Counted from the first letter of the stretch, positions 31,626-43,974 are shown. The stretch: DNA of 64,000 nucleotides from Yponomeuta sedellus (GCA_934045075.1 OW203723.1:4790577-4854576); one strand, 5' to 3'. Notes: generated by a model from the sequence alone, not told the origin. Translations and numbers: made by a program.

Positions 31626-32044
31626 TACGCTTTCCTAAGTAGGCTTAGCCTAGCACTAGTCTGACTCTTCACAAATCCCAAAATCTTTTCCTGTAAACTC
31701 CAACCCACAGTACAGATTTTGTTGCTCCTCCTTCACGGTTCAGACCTGCCCATGGAACTGAGAAAAACAAAGTCCTTGGCTTGTTTTAAGGCATTGGTGA
31801 AATCACTTCTTAAACTTGAAAACTGTTGTGTTTTCAATTATATAAGTAGTCATTTTGTAGGTATTCATTCATGTACATATTTTTTTAAACATTATACTTT
31901 ATATATTATGATTGTAGTTGTAAGCACTTATATTCTTGCCATTTTTTGCTACTTGGTATAGGCTTGGTACTTGGCATATACTTTCGATTTTCTTTTTTGT
32001 GTACCTACACTATATTATTTTTCATGCAATTAAATCCATCCAGT

Positions 32045-32165
32045 AGTTATCTGAAAGAGATCACACTAAGTAGTAAGACCGCTAATTGTACAACATAACT
32101 TATTTTTAAGAAATAGGTTTTATTTTTTCATTTTTAGATTGTGCAATAAAATGTTCTTTATCAAA
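32045..32165 (+). repeat. LINE 3'-UTR tail
   Basis: 'tatctgaaagagatcacact', 'gtaagaccgctaattgtaca' and 'tagattgtgcaataaaatgt' match the 3' end seen at 54790-54930 in the same order. No coding sequence accompanies it. Confidence 0.6.
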
Positions 32166-33076
32166 TTATCTTAGTTTATAAACTACTGCGAGATCGAGGT
32201 TAAATAATTTAGAGAGAGGTCAAATGCTGTATCCGTATTATCACTCAATTTTGAAGTAAACACTCCTTTACGCGCACTTTCGTCTTCACTGAACCACTCT
32301 AAATCACTGAACCGCTGAATCGGATATACTTGGCTCCAGTCGGTCGGTGACGCTGATTGGTTAGTAATATTCAGCTCAAGTCATCCTCAGAAAATCTATA
32401 GGTTTTCTGTTTTATCCGTGGTCATATACACACTTTATTTTTTGAGGCCTCTATTTCTCCCGTAGTCTGTGGCCCGCCCCCAGCTCAACATACTTTTGAA
32501 CGAAACCAGAGATGATGGCATAGCATGCAAAAAACTTAATGAAAACGTTTAGTGATATGAAAATATTTTTTGGTACATCCAACGCAACGATATTATATTC
32601 ATTACGACCTGAAGATTTAGAGACAGGATCTTAGCGAATTTAGCATGCTGTCTAGCTCGCACGCCTTATCAAACCCTCAGGCCAGGTTCAACAAAAGTAT
32701 TATCATTTTATTACAATCACAAAAATGTTTATTAGTGTGAGCGAGACAGCATGCTCCACGTAACAGTCTCAATAGAGGTTGGGAACAATACAAAACTACA
32801 TCGAATAGGCCTTTAGCTGTAGATAGTCAAATTTCAGTTTTATAATATTATGGAAACATGATTTAACAAATCTGATGTATGTATAGGTTTTGCTTGTCAA
32901 TGTATACAAATTTGCAAGTGGTTTTTGTAGGGTGTAGCATAATTTATATGGCTTAGCATAGAACAACTGATGTTTTTTTTGCGATTTCGAAGTATCTGCA
33001 ACGTAAAAACTCTTCGTATTGATGTGTAGAACCGCGATTTTAGGCTGTAAATGGGGGTTTTGTTACTCTGTACACG

Positions 33077-33133
33077 GCCCGGTGACTGCAAGTGACCCTT
33101 GCACTGGCCCCACGTTGGGCGCCAGTGCAAGGG
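33077..33133. repeat. Inverted repeat around 'gtgcaagggt'
   Basis: 'acccttgcactggc' and its complement 'gccagtgcaagggt' flank 'cccacgttgggc'-like text. The wording is common in moth genomic repeats and the surrounding open frame on the minus strand (32897-33196) is not a gene. Confidence 0.5.
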
Positions 33134-33645
33134 TAATCTGATAATCTGTAAGTTGGTAAAAGGTGTCAGTAGAAGGGTCGTTAAAAGGTCACACAAATAA
33201 ACTTGAACCCTAGACTAGTCCCTAGACTAGGACAAGTGTTTGTGTTGTGTGGAAGTTATTATAACTATGTTATTAGATTATTTTCTTCTTAAATTACATT
33301 GTAATTACTAAAAATCTTATAACTGACTCTTTAATCTGTGAATTGATTAAATAATAGGGATATTAGAATTTTGTGAATCTATCTGTGACATGTATTATTT
33401 TACATCCTAATTATGTAACTATGGTTTTCGGTCAGAAATAAAGCCTTTATTTTCATAATAATTATTATTGAGTTGAAAACAGCATAACGGGAAAAACTAC
33501 CAAAAATGAAATTTTCAATCGTTAGTTTCCCAATATTATTGTGTCAAACAAAACAGAATTAATTCGCGCCTCTGGCGATATAGAGCTTCGATACCGACTG
33601 TGTGCGAGGCACACGAAAATGATCCGTGTCTCTAGGCTATGGAAA

Positions 33646-33861
33646 TCACACAAATATTATAAAAGCGAAAGTTTGTGTGTTTGAAAGTTTGAAAGCGTTT
33701 GTTACTTCTTCACGCCGAAACGGCTGGAGCGATTTTAATAACAAAATTATGGGGTTAGCTGACAGCCTGGCTTAACACATAGGCTACGTTTTACTTCGGA
33801 AAAAATCTTATTCCTATGGGAAAATCGATAAACCGCAAGGAACACCGCGGGGCACAGCTAG
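33646..33861 (+). mobile_element. Helitron-type non-autonomous element
   Basis: It begins TCACACAAATATTATAAAAG, continues 'gcgaaagtttgtgtgtttg', 'cacgccgaaacggctggagc', and ends 'cgcggggcacagCTAG' followed by T, with A before TC. TC/CTAG ends between A and T, lack of target duplication, and a GC-rich short palindrome ('ccgcgg') just before the 3' end all fit Helitrons. It belongs to a different subfamily from 8344-8890. Confidence 0.75.
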
Positions 33862-34221
33862 TAACATTATATTTCAAAACAGTATTTCCCAGCCTTTGTG
33901 GTGCAGTCAGATTTCCATTCGGGGCATTCGCGTTGTTACCTAACTTTTATCCAAAAATAATTCACAGGCTTTCATCGCCTCCGGATATATACAGAAATAT
34001 TACTGCGCACTAAAGGCTTACTTTCTCTCTGTCAGAGTGAGAGGAGTTGTATGCCCTGGATTAGGACGTACCCGTACACTTAGCATGCACGTTTTGACTC
34101 TCTCGTCGTTGAGTGAGAGACTTAGTAGTACTTGCCTTGTCAAAAGTACGACCATGGCAGCCGAGACTCGAGATAGCCAATAGACTCCGATCTCGTCTAC
34201 CTAACAGTAGTTATTGCACTA

Positions 34222-34404
34222 AAACAATATTATTTACTAATATTGTACGTAATACAGAGAATATTGTAAAGAGGTTCGAAATTTCACTGATGCCGGTGAG
34301 TCGCCCATTAGCTCAGTTGGAAAGAGCGCTGGCACGGATAGCCAGAGGTCGCGGATTCGAATCCCGGCATGGGTGGAATTTTTAGCCTCTAAATAGGCTT
34401 TTAA
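34222..34404 (+). mobile_element. tRNA-like retroposon, copy 5
   Basis: A perfect 12-bp duplication, gttattgcacta, flanks it (34210-34221 and 34405-34416). It begins in AT-rich text before 'tgtacgtaatacagagaata', runs through 'gcccattagctcagttggaa' (A-box-like), 'gatagccagag' and 'cgcggattcgaatcccggca' (B-box-like) to the fixed tail ending 'ctctaaataggcttttaa'. The anticodon-like stem ctggc/gccag pairs; the loop acggata lacks the usual T at position 33, so it is not a functional tRNA gene. Confidence 0.85.
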
Positions 34405-34944
34405 GTTATTGCACTATTAAATAAAAGTGTTGTATTTTATCCGACAACTCTCTAATTTTTTTTTTACTAATAAATAGTTGTATGCACTAAGTATGGTAAA
34501 ATTAAGAAACTAAAATAAAAAAGAAAGGATAATACAGCGAGAACACAAATAATGTAAACCAATGTTGTATCTTTCTTGTCAAAACTATGCTCTCGAGACT
34601 TCACCTCTGTGGGTACCAGACATGTCTCAGTCTCGTAAAATGTCAAAATGTGTGTCAAACTCGGCCGAAATCATCTTGGCAATACCGTCGCCATGTTACC
34701 CAGTTATAGACAAGGTTCAGCCGACTCTATCTTAGTCGCGATCGTAATGTTAGCATTATGTTTCGGACTCGATAGAAAAAATTATAAAAATTAGCGTTTC
34801 TCGGGCGCGGCATGTTAGGCTAACTGTGGTTATTTTACGAGTCATTTTGTAATAAAAAGATATCTACTTTAACTGAGAGTTTCAGTAATGTATTCAATAG
34901 TAAGTTCTGTTGTGCATTCGACATTTCTAACTATGTAATTACTT

Positions 34945-35268
34945 ACACTATTTTTATTTTTAATGCACTAACCCGTGCTAAGGAACAAATTTAAAAACCT
35001 ATTTAGAGGCTAAAAATTTCACCCTAACCTAACCTAACCTAACCTAACTGCAAAGTAGGTAGTCGGGGCTGTAAGTAATGCAATTTGCTTAAGTCAGATG
35101 TCGCTGCCTGTACGTAATACAGAGAATATTGTAAAGAGGTTCGAAATTTCACTGATGCCGTGAGTCGCCCATTGGCTCAATTGGTAGAGCGCTGGTACGG
35201 ATAGCCAGAGGTTGCGGGTTCGAATCCCGGCATGGGTGAAATTTTTAGCCTCTAAATAGGTTTTTAAA
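34945..35268 (+). mobile_element. tRNA-like fold-back retroposon, copy 6
   Basis: A perfect 13-bp duplication, tatgtaattactt, flanks it (34932-34944 and 35269-35281). The order is inverted leader ('atgcactaacccgtgctaag'), inverted tail ('cctatttagaggctaaaaat'), a (CCTAA)5 tract, the head from 'ctgcaaagtaggtagtcggg', the tRNA-like block at about 35168-35239 and the fixed tail ending 'aataggtttttaaa'. The inverted tail at the 5' side and the tail at the 3' side are complementary over about 33 bp. Confidence 0.88.
35023..35047 (+). repeat. (CCTAA)5 telomere-type repeat inside the retroposon
   Basis: Five exact CCTAA units, the C-rich strand of the insect telomere repeat TTAGG, lie at the junction between the inverted leader and the head. 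Other copies have a single 'cctaa' at this place ('aaacctaactgcaaag'), so local expansion of an existing unit is the simplest explanation; capture of telomeric sequence is the alternative. Confidence 0.75.
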
Positions 35269-35650
35269 TATGTAATTACTTCTTAAATAGCACCAATTCT
35301 CAATACGTTTCTATACAAGACGTTGTTTCAGTGGCTTTACAGCGGAAGGGTTGATGTTCTAGTGATGCCAGCCATGTTTGTTAACAATCTCCTTTTGTTG
35401 CTTGTTCTCACGGGCTCGTCAAAACATAACAAACATACCCGCTGCAGATGTGTTCGATCTACTGAAGTAACTATGAGAATCAGCAGAAGGGTTAGCTGTT
35501 TACGATATAATATTATATTGAAACTATTTCGGCTGTCAAGATGAACCTGTGAAAGGGTTTTTGTATAGGGTGTAACATAATCCCCGGCGCTTTACCTTTC
35601 CGAAAAAAAGTGGAAAAGAGGCTTGCCAGGATCGGGTAAGTGGCAAAACC

Positions 35651-35945
35651 TGTATGTATGTATGTTTGTATGTATGTATGTATGTATGTATGTATGTATG
35701 TATGTATGTATGTATGTATGTATGTATGTATGTATGTATGTATGTATGTATGTATGTATGTATGTATGTATGTATGTATGTATGTATGTATGTATGTATG
35801 TATGTATGTATGTATGTATGTATGTATGTATGTATGTATGTATGTATGTATGTATGTATGTATGTATGTATGTATGTATGTATGTATGTATGTATGTATG
35901 TATGTATGTATGTATGTATGTATGTATGTATGTATGTATGTATGT
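35651..35945. repeat. (TATG)n microsatellite
   Basis: About 295 bp of almost pure TATG repeat with one TTTG variant near the left end. Because the unit has no stop codon in several frames on both strands, it generates long spurious open frames (MYVC- and HTYI-type repeats) that should not be annotated as proteins. Confidence 0.97.
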
Positions 35946-36559
35946 GTTGTTATTGCTGTGTATGTTAAGGAGAAGCAATTAGTATCAAACATGACTATGG
36001 AGTTATCATTAATTCGAGAAAAAAAATTAACTGTACTTACGATACCAAGATGTTCTGACATTTTACACTTAACATTTTACATAATAACATGTGCAGAATC
36101 AAATAATAAGGTGCCTCAGCATACCTCGCTTGTAATTTTTTGTGTACATGTCATGGCTCGTACTTTGCTATAAAACAGTAAAAAGTATTAGGTTTTCATA
36201 CAACTTCAAAGAGTACATCTCAACAAAACATCTACAACGGTCCACGTGTTTGTTCATTCGTAGAAGATCCTTTGTGATAGAGAAAGCCTTTTTACCGGTC
36301 ACTTGCACAATCAACCCACATAGGGGGCTTTGTGAGCTAAATTGGAAAACATGAAATGTCACTTTTCTCGCTCTCCATATTATGTGGAGGCTGTGCTTCG
36401 TCATCTGCGCCGGGAATCGGCCCGGGTAGTACGTAAATGACGGAATGCGGTTGACTGGTACAAAATACTCAAAGCATTAGGTTCGCCGTATTGTATTTGT
36501 TTAAGTGCAATAAAAGTATTAATAGTAATAATAATAAAACCCGCGACCAACCACTATAT

Positions 36560-36961
36560 TTATTGTGAAATTCTGAAAATATGTAAAATACCATCACAAA
36601 ATGCGTTAAAATGTCGGAACGTTTTAATCAGAATTGATTTTGACAGATGCATTTGAATATTTTTTGAATTAATGTCGTGATTTCGTAGTTGACTTTTATA
36701 ACTGTAGAATAAGTCGTACAAATTAACAAGTAAAAGCCCCTTTTTAGGTGGATGGACGGATTTTGTTTCATACACCCAGTATATCTCCTCGTAGACTCCT
36801 CGTCGACGGACGTACATCTTATTTATAGTTAACGCGTCGCAGATAGTTCTAATGTAAACAAGGCACATGAAAGGTATAGTTGCTGAAGACAATGACCCCG
36901 TGGGAACGGCTAGGGCTCCGCCACAGCTCGCGCTACACGTCAGTCGACACACGCTGGGCAA
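36560..36961 (-). other. Unrecognised 133-codon open frame
   Basis: This is the longest non-repeat open frame outside bib. It starts near 36961, contains the basic piece NKMYVRRRGVYEE and a tyrosine-rich segment, and ends at 36560. I see no known domain, signal peptide or conserved motif, codon use is not distinctive, and an overlapping plus-strand frame exists. It may be chance or a decayed mobile-element gene. Confidence 0.15.
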
Positions 36962-37189
36962 ACATATCTCCGAACCCGAGCTAATATACGTGGGACATAA
37001 CTTAAAGCCGAAGAAAGGATGTCCAGAAGTATGGCATACTTCTAACAGTTAATAATTTGCAAACCAATCGAAAGCTTGCAAGACCATTGCCGTTACTATT
37101 TTAACTAGCTCCTACACTTCGCAGTATTTTGCGGGTTTCGCGATATGCCTTAACCTTAAGTAATTCATAAAGTTAAGTTACGCGTTACT

Positions 37190-37440
37190 ATAAGATGATC
37201 CAGAAGTATGTGGTACACTTCTAACATAACGTAACATAACATAACATTTACATACAGGCACATACATTGCTTCTGGCCTCACACTAGGATACCCTGTGTC
37301 GTGGGAACCAGAAACAACGACACCACAAATATGTAAACATCCAAGACCTGGGGTTTTTTTTGTCCCCAGCCGGGGTTCGAACCCGGGACCTCTCATACGG
37401 TAGGCAGATGCTCTACCGCTGCGCCACAGAGGTCGTCTTA
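37190..37440 (-). mobile_element. tRNA-derived SINE, inverted
   Basis: On the minus strand it begins 'gacctctgtggcgcagcggt' with the A-box-like 'tggcgcagcggtagagc', then the B-box-like 'cccgggttcgaaccccggc', a short A-run, and the body 'ccaggtcttggatgtttaca', 'tggttcccacgacacagggt', 'tgaggccagaagcaatgtat'. The cloverleaf is not complete and the acceptor ends do not pair well, so it is a SINE rather than a tRNA gene. Part of the body recurs at 38818-38860. Confidence 0.75.
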
Positions 37441-38375
37441 CAATTAGAAGGCAAGCAATTTGTTTTGAAGAAAGTAGCTGACTACATCCCGCAGTATTTT
37501 AACCATAAGCACGATCCAAGGTCCAATATGTATCTTATCAACTTTAAATTCAATAAATACCCTTCGAACCTTTTGTTCGTTGGAAACGTACTTGTTTGAA
37601 ATAGTCTTCTGTGCTTTTAAGTATACAGAACAAGGGCTATAATATGCAACTGAATAGTGTGGTGGTCCTTTGTAAAACATGTGGGTGGAATATGGCTCTC
37701 TGTTTTAGGTCGGTCAATATTAGGTCGTAACGTGTATTTGCTCTTGCTGTGAGTGCTATCTAAGGAGTCTCTCAAAGTATTTTTTTAATTGTACGTAGGT
37801 TGTGGGCGCTCTACTTTTATGTTGACTTTCTTATTTCTACATCTTAACATTCCACTTTCCGTTTACGATTTATTACATTAATCACGAAATGACTCAGGGC
37901 AGTCGTAAGAATGTAGAAAAATAAAAAAATACTGTATTATATTCATCATCCGCTCATCTTTGCTCACTATTGGGTTTATAGGCTCTTTCCCCATCACGCC
38001 ATCTTTTGCGGTATCACGGCATCCACATCCCTGGGTTCTTTGCCGACTTGACCATGTAACCACCATAACCACATCGTCCGACCGTCGGTTTATGGTATAC
38101 CCACTGACTGTCGCTCGGTTACTATGTTCAAATAACGTAAATGTTTATATATTCTACAGATTTACGTGAAATATGCTCCCGTAAAGGGCTATAAGTACAA
38201 TTACACTCAATTAAATTTATTTCAACGTATAGAATTTACGTATTGTTTGCTGAATGTCAATGTGTGAAAAAGCAGCGGAAAAAAAACTCCACTCTGACCA
38301 TCTTTTCTCAAGCCATCTTAAACCTAATACATCAATCGCCCATGATAAGATTTCATGAACTAATTGAACTAATTA

Positions 38376-38475
38376 TACTTTATTGCACAAGAAACAATTA
38401 ACAGGACATAAGAAATAACATGTACAAAGGCGAGCTTATCTCTGAAAGAGATTTCTTCCAGCAAACCTTAGAGAG
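38376..38475 (-). repeat. LINE 3'-UTR tail, inverted
   Basis: Read on the minus strand, 'ggtttgctggaagaaatctc' through 'gtgcaataaagta' matches the tails at 27660-27795 and 54790-54930. Confidence 0.6.
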
Positions 38476-38990
38476 TCGGAGAAGCAGTAAAAAGCGGGAT
38501 TCATGATTCATCAATAACTTTAAAAGCCAAAGCAATAGTTAAATGTATTATAAAAGTAGGAAAACTGCGGCCAGACACACGAGCAGCACTCACGAGCATA
38601 ACGCAGTGGTCAACCATCATCATCAGCTATTTAAATACTTAACTCTACTTCACTCTCTTCTGATAAGAGTGTCAATTAAATTATTTCGTTCTAGGGGAGG
38701 TAGATCTTTGGACATTGCATATATCATATAATCAAGGGTTCAAGGAGCAAATAAATAAATAAATAATAAATAAAAATCGTTTATTGAACAGAAGACAGTT
38801 ACATAAATGTATACAGTAGTACCCACACTAGGCATAACCTGTGTCGTGGGTACTAATACTCTTAATGTAGTTGTACATAGGTGTCTTAGCTTTTAGTTAC
38901 TATAATAAAGAATAAAGTAAACTTAGTTAAATAGTCCATAGTTCAACAGTGCTAGGTGTGTCTCAGTTTGTATGTATGTGTGTGTGATAG

Positions 38991-38991
38991 T

Positions 38992-39056
<65 letters not shown>

Positions 39057-39062
39057 TGTGTT
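38991..39062. repeat. (TG)n microsatellite
   Basis: About 70 bp of TG repeat with few interruptions, preceded by a looser TATG/TGTG tract from 38970. Confidence 0.95.
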
Positions 39063-39884
39063 TGTATAAGAGTGATTATATTATTACTTACGTTTTCAAC
39101 ACAGTTCTACTTGGTAATGATCAGTAAACCTTCGGTTTCAGCGTACGTTAAGGAGAGAAGCCAATTAGTGACGATAACTTTACAATGATAGTTATTCAAT
39201 GAAGCAATTTTAATTTTCTTGTTTATTTTATTGTACAGATATTTACCAAGGAAACAAAAGAAGTTTTGAGCAAAAGAAGTTTTGAATGGGTAATTGGTAA
39301 ATATTATATCTGTTCTGCGTTTTTTAGAAATTGTAGACAAAGAGTCATTAGTTATCATGCGGTGTTGGATCAATATAATTCTCTGGATGAAGATTTGTCG
39401 CAAACAAGGTGAAACATCATCTTCATGTATTTTACTGATGTAAGAATATGAGATTAATTGACACTCAGTGTGTATTTACTCTTAGGTCTACTTATTAAGT
39501 CTAGGAAAGAGAGAAAGAGAAAGAGAGAGAGTTTAATAACAATCGCTTTTTACTCTCCTTTTAATAAACTATCACAGAACTTAGTAACGTAGTTTAGTGG
39601 TTCTCTACTGTCTGAGAACCATACTGACTGTGAGGCTACATGAAACAGCAAGGGGCTTTTAAATCAATAAATTGCTTTTAATTAACAAGTAGCTTTTTAT
39701 TAAAGCCCAACGAAGGGCGTATTCCCTTTGTAGGGCAGTCGCACTCGGTTCCAACGTGTTAATTATTCAGTGCACGGACGGCACTGACGACAGATTGTCA
39801 CGATTTCTCTCTTGCGAAGGTACCTTCTGGAAGATGAAGTCGCCGAACAGTCTGATTTGCTGCATAGTCTTCATAGTTGGTTTA

Positions 39885-40075
39885 ACTAACTCGTTGGTCT
39901 AGCGGTATCACGTCTGATTACTTTGTCGGAGGTCGTGGGTTTGATTCCCACTGGGGGCTGCCGTATATTTCTTCAAAGCACCTTAATCTGGATGTTTAGC
40001 CATGTTTGTGAGATCCTGGCCTGGTTACCATAGCACAGGGAATCCTAGTTTGAGATCAGGATAGGTGATCAGTAT
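39885..40075 (+). mobile_element. tRNA-derived SINE (intact promoter)
   Basis: A-box-like 'cgttggtctagcggt' and B-box-like 'ggtcgtgggtttgattccca' are correctly spaced, followed by 'ctgggggctgccgtata', 'ccatgtttgtgagatcctgg', 'cctggttaccatagcacagg' and 'tagtttgagatcagga'. This is the cleanest copy and serves as the reference for the rearranged one at 13650-13862 and the fragment at 53865-53995. Confidence 0.8.
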
Positions 40076-40119
40076 TACTTGAATCAGATAATTTTAAATG
40101 AGCAAGGAATAAAATGCGT

Positions 40120-40310
40120 GTTCTTGAGTGGAGACCGCGACTCGGCAAACTTAGTGTAGGACGCCCTCCGACTAGGTGGGATGACGATCTGCGAAAAACT
40201 GCAGGCAGATGCTGGATGCGGCAAGCTGAAGACAGGGCGCTATGGTGCTCATTAGGGGAGGGCTATGTCCAGCAGTGGACTATATAATATAGCCTGAAGA
40301 AGAAGAAGGA
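40120..40310 (+). pseudogene. RTE-type LINE, C-terminal coding fragment and 3' end
   Basis: Fifty-four codons (40120-40281) read as the C-terminus common to insect RTE-type polymerases: EWRPRLGKLSVGRPPTRWDD, then AGRCWMRQAEDRALW and EGYVQQWT. An A/G-rich (GAA)n tail follows at 40296-40310. There is no reverse-transcriptase core. The stretch shows that the frequent 'gtccagcagtggact' 3' ends in this window come from an RTE-like LINE. Confidence 0.8.
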
Positions 40311-40319
40311 GAATGTGTA

Positions 40320-42610
40320 TGCGTAGATAGGTACCATTGTGCGTGCGACAATTACTCTTAAAGAACTGTACAACTCGTTTGCAGAACATTCATCACCATT
40401 GGCAACAAAATACAGGTACAAAATTGTATTTTAAATTGGATTAAACTCTATTCATCTGCAGCCAAAATCACAAAGTTAGTAAAAATTGCGAATTATTTTC
40501 TCTTGTTTTATACATATGTGTAGAGAATATTTCAGCTGACCCTACCTATTGTACTCGAGAGGGTCAATGGATCTTTTTACCGAATAATGTGAGATTGACA
40601 CTGCGGGCAATGGGTCTAGGTTCTTTCCTTTTGTTGAAGGTGAATTTTCGTTTAAAAGGTTGGGACGGAGAAACAAAAGCGAGTCCGTAATCCGCGAGTC
40701 AGGGAACGAGTTCATTATTTCTTGTGTTCATTAACGAACGGTTGTATTATGATTTAAATTTTCTATTTAAATTTAAACACGGAATATCTACCACTGATTA
40801 GTAGATTCATTTATTCATTATTTCAGGTAGGTAGAAATTTACTTAGAAATTCACTGAAATGTTCTTATACATAAAAGTGATGACCTGAAGAAGAAGAAAA
40901 AAACACATTTTTTATAGAAAGACTACACACGCCACAATAATAAAACAAACTTAAAACATATTACTAAAATATAAAATTTCAAAAAAAATGGGAAGGAAAA
41001 CGAAAGGAAAATGCGTGTCTCTGCTGCTATAAAAGCATCTTAGGCAACTGACTCAGCAATATGCTGATGAACAAGCCTTTAGCGCTGATTTTCAGTCAGT
41101 GCCAGGTGCAAGACATTCGCCATGAAAGGTTTGAAAACTTCCCCAATGGGGTAACTTTCTGATAAATTCCACGCGGCTGAAGTCATTAACACTAGGTCTA
41201 GTTCAACAAATATCAATTTAAAAATCTACCTAAATCCTGGTAGACTTGGTAAAAGGAAGACATATCAGCTAGATGTGTGTCCTTTCAGGTGACATAGCAA
41301 TAACTTGTAGGGACCGTGTTACTAGGTAAAGTCCAATTATCTTAATATATTAAATGACAGTCACTCCAGCCGGCCCACGTTGAATCACATGCCATAACAC
41401 GATAGATGAATGAACAACGTATTGATTGGCATGAGAACATGTAGAACAGAGATGTCGAGTTAAATGTGTTGTGTTTTGAGCCGGAAGCATCAAAGATTCA
41501 CCATAGGTAATGTAGTGTATGATGTCGATACCTACTTTTAGCAATACGTAAATACCTCTAAGTGGCTCTGAATATGTAGGTAGGTATTTCCTACCAAGTA
41601 CTTTTGGTCTTAAAAAAGAGGTGTTGTCACATATCATAACGTAACCTTACGCCTGTTTCCCAGAGGGGTAGGCAGAGACCAGGGACTGCCACGATCCTGA
41701 CAGATCACCTTCGCTTCATGAACGTTTATATAAGTCGTTGCATGCACGCACGCGGTTCCAAGTACGTGCGAGTTACGAGTATCTTCCCCTTGAAAACAGG
41801 TGTATTCAATTCGTTTATTACCACGAGATGAAATTTTTACAAGATGATAAAATAAAAATAAACCAGCACATGAACTCCATTAGGGCATAACAAAAAAATA
41901 TGTTTTTTAAACTTAAAAGTAAAAAACATTTTGTTTGTCAGGCAAAATTAAACGATTAGCAAAAATATGGATTTGGTCAGTGAACAAATCTTTTCTTTCA
42001 ACAATAAAAGTTTGTAGCACCAATTAGTCTGCAGAAAATATAGAGAGTTAGAAACCACTTGTACATCAATAAGGAAAACTAATTTGAGCACCAAAATCGT
42101 TGAAAGTTCCAAAAATAGCAAAAAATTCCAAATCTCAAAAAAATCCATTTCAGCTCAATGAATGGCCAGTCAATTGCGGTTTACATTTATTCGTCCCTGT
42201 GAGAGACAGTTTATATTTTCGCTGTCAAATTTACTACGAAAGCCTGCAGAACAGCTAACTACGTTTATAATAACCCTCCTTTGTTTTCAGCTGTCGAGTG
42301 AAAACCTCTGGAGATTAAACAGTTTGTTTTGCAATCGCGGCATACCAATTTACGAAATCGCAAAAAGATACGTCACTTTTCCGCTCCTGACAAATGTAAA
42401 TCGCCCAGCGGAAAAAAGTCACCGGAGCAACATAAAACAAAATGAAGCAAACAATATAAAATCCCTATTATTTATTACCGGGCTGTAAGCCGCGCTGTGC
42501 GGTCGTAAAAGCACCAGTTTCAGCTACATTGAGGTATTAACAACATCAGTCTGTACGTACGAAACACGCTACGTACAGAAAAGTTAAATACATACGTTGA
42601 CATTTTTTGC
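40320..42610. other. Gene-free stretch
   Basis: No exon or RNA gene was recognised. The open frame at 42162-42488 (108 codons) has no known motif; that at 41350-41637 (minus) likewise. A fragment of the 'tgactgaaaaccag' repeat lies inverted near 41085-41105. 'cttacgcctgtttcccagag' near 41647 resembles a common moth repeat and recurs in altered form near 43835. Confidence 0.4.
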
Positions 42611-42619
42611 AACAAGTGA

Positions 42620-42772
42620 TCCATCCAGACCAGGTGGGATGACGATCAGCGAAAAACTGCCGGCAGATGCTGGATGCGGCAAGCTGAAGACAGGGCGCTA
42701 TGGCGCTCATTAGGGGAGGGCTATGTCCAGCAGTGGACTAATATAGCCTGAAGAAAAAGAAGAAGATCCATC
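42620..42772 (+). repeat. RTE-type LINE 3' end with (GAA)n tail
   Basis: 'gtgggatgacgatcagcga' to 'gtccagcagtggactaatat' is the same C-terminal coding text as 40165-40281, more strongly 5'-truncated, with an A/G-rich tail at 42750-42770. Confidence 0.8.
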
Positions 42773-43217
42773 TAGCCCCTCCTGAGGGTGGCGAATTACT
42801 TAAATACTTAGTTCAAAAGAGTGATATTAGTAGAATGGCATTACGAAATGCATTCTAATGGTACAACTCGTGCAACTTGAAAAGGTGCGTCGCGCGAATC
42901 CATCTTCTCTCCGCAAGATGCCTATTTAATTTGCGAGGCTTATACTATTTCAATGACACTGTACTACTATGAATTACTACAAAATAGAGGCAAATAACAG
43001 CTGTTGTAGTGCTAATATAATTATATTAAATAACTATGTGTGTATGTGTGTGACTTAAGGCGCTGCTTTATCTATCAAAGGAGTAACGAGCCGGGACGAC
43101 CCCCGGACGAAACAGGCTGGGACGGGCCGGATGAGTACAATCAACAGCTAGTCGACCGTTACATGCGTGCATTCTACTCAGTTGGATTTCTATTTGCTGT
43201 TACTACCTTCTCTAAGT

Positions 43218-43260
43218 AATTTTGGACAATCAATCAATCATTGACTGATTGTCCAAAATT
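43218..43260. repeat. Perfect 15-bp inverted repeat
   Basis: Arms 43218-43232 ('aattttggacaatca') and 43246-43260 are exact complements around a 13-nt loop rich in 'atca'. No flanking duplication was identified. Confidence 0.6.
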
Positions 43261-43974
43261 CGTCCAAAAAAGAAGACAAAGAACGATGAATTCCTCTCCG
43301 TGTTTTAAGGAGACTTTGTAGCTATTGTTTAGAGAAATGTGGCGCTAGCTTTACCTATAAATTCATAGTATACGTAAGAAACTCAGATACATTTACCATT
43401 CAGTAGGTATTCTTCTTTTGTTATGCAGTATTCCCGAAGAGAACCCTAAGTAGGTACCTTTGTCAAAACTTGTTTTATTGCAGGGACGTTCATTGGCATT
43501 CCAGGTGAAATTAGACAAGGCTAAATATACGCAATTACTACATGAAATAATACTCACTAAACTGGTGAACCACTAATTTATCTTGCAGGTTGTAATGGCA
43601 TCCCTCGGGCCGTATGATACCTTCACAATGCCTACACCTACGTTTATTATTCTTTACATATACAAATTAAACAGTTTTGTGGCTTTTGACGGACTACTTC
43701 CCAATAATTAATGATACTTATACTTGCTAAAGATACAAAGTCCCTGAAACCGGTGTGCGTGCATTCAACGACTAATGAATAGTGATGAAGCGAAAGAGAT
43801 CTGTCAGGAACGTAGCAAATGGCAGGCCCTGGTCTCTGCCTACCGCTTCGGGAAAGGCGACTTTCTAAAGAGGCATAATTTTCCGTGTCTCTAAATTAAC
43901 ACAAAAGCTGTGAACCTTTCAAATGTACATTATTCCAACAATTCAAAAAGCCATTTATGTGGCCACATTTGCTC

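Noticed and set aside
35160..35240. A candidate tRNA gene with A and B boxes and an anticodon-like GGA
   Set aside because: The anticodon loop acggata lacks T33, the T-stem has a G-G mismatch, the acceptor stem fits only with a shifted register, and the block is part of a repeated retroposon with target duplications.
35513..36173. Long open frames with repeated MYVC or HTYI units
   Set aside because: They are translations of the TATG microsatellite in different frames and strands.
37296..37306. A match to the Su(H)-type motif cgtgggaa, attractive because bib acts with Notch
   Set aside because: It lies in a SINE body far from the bib promoter, and an 8-bp match is expected by chance in 64 kb. 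Similar gtgggaa strings at 13672 and 29776 are also in repeats.
37368..37440. A candidate minus-strand tRNA gene with 'gggttcgaaccccgg'
   Set aside because: The acceptor ends do not pair, the anticodon stem is poor, and the block is followed by a SINE body shared with another site.
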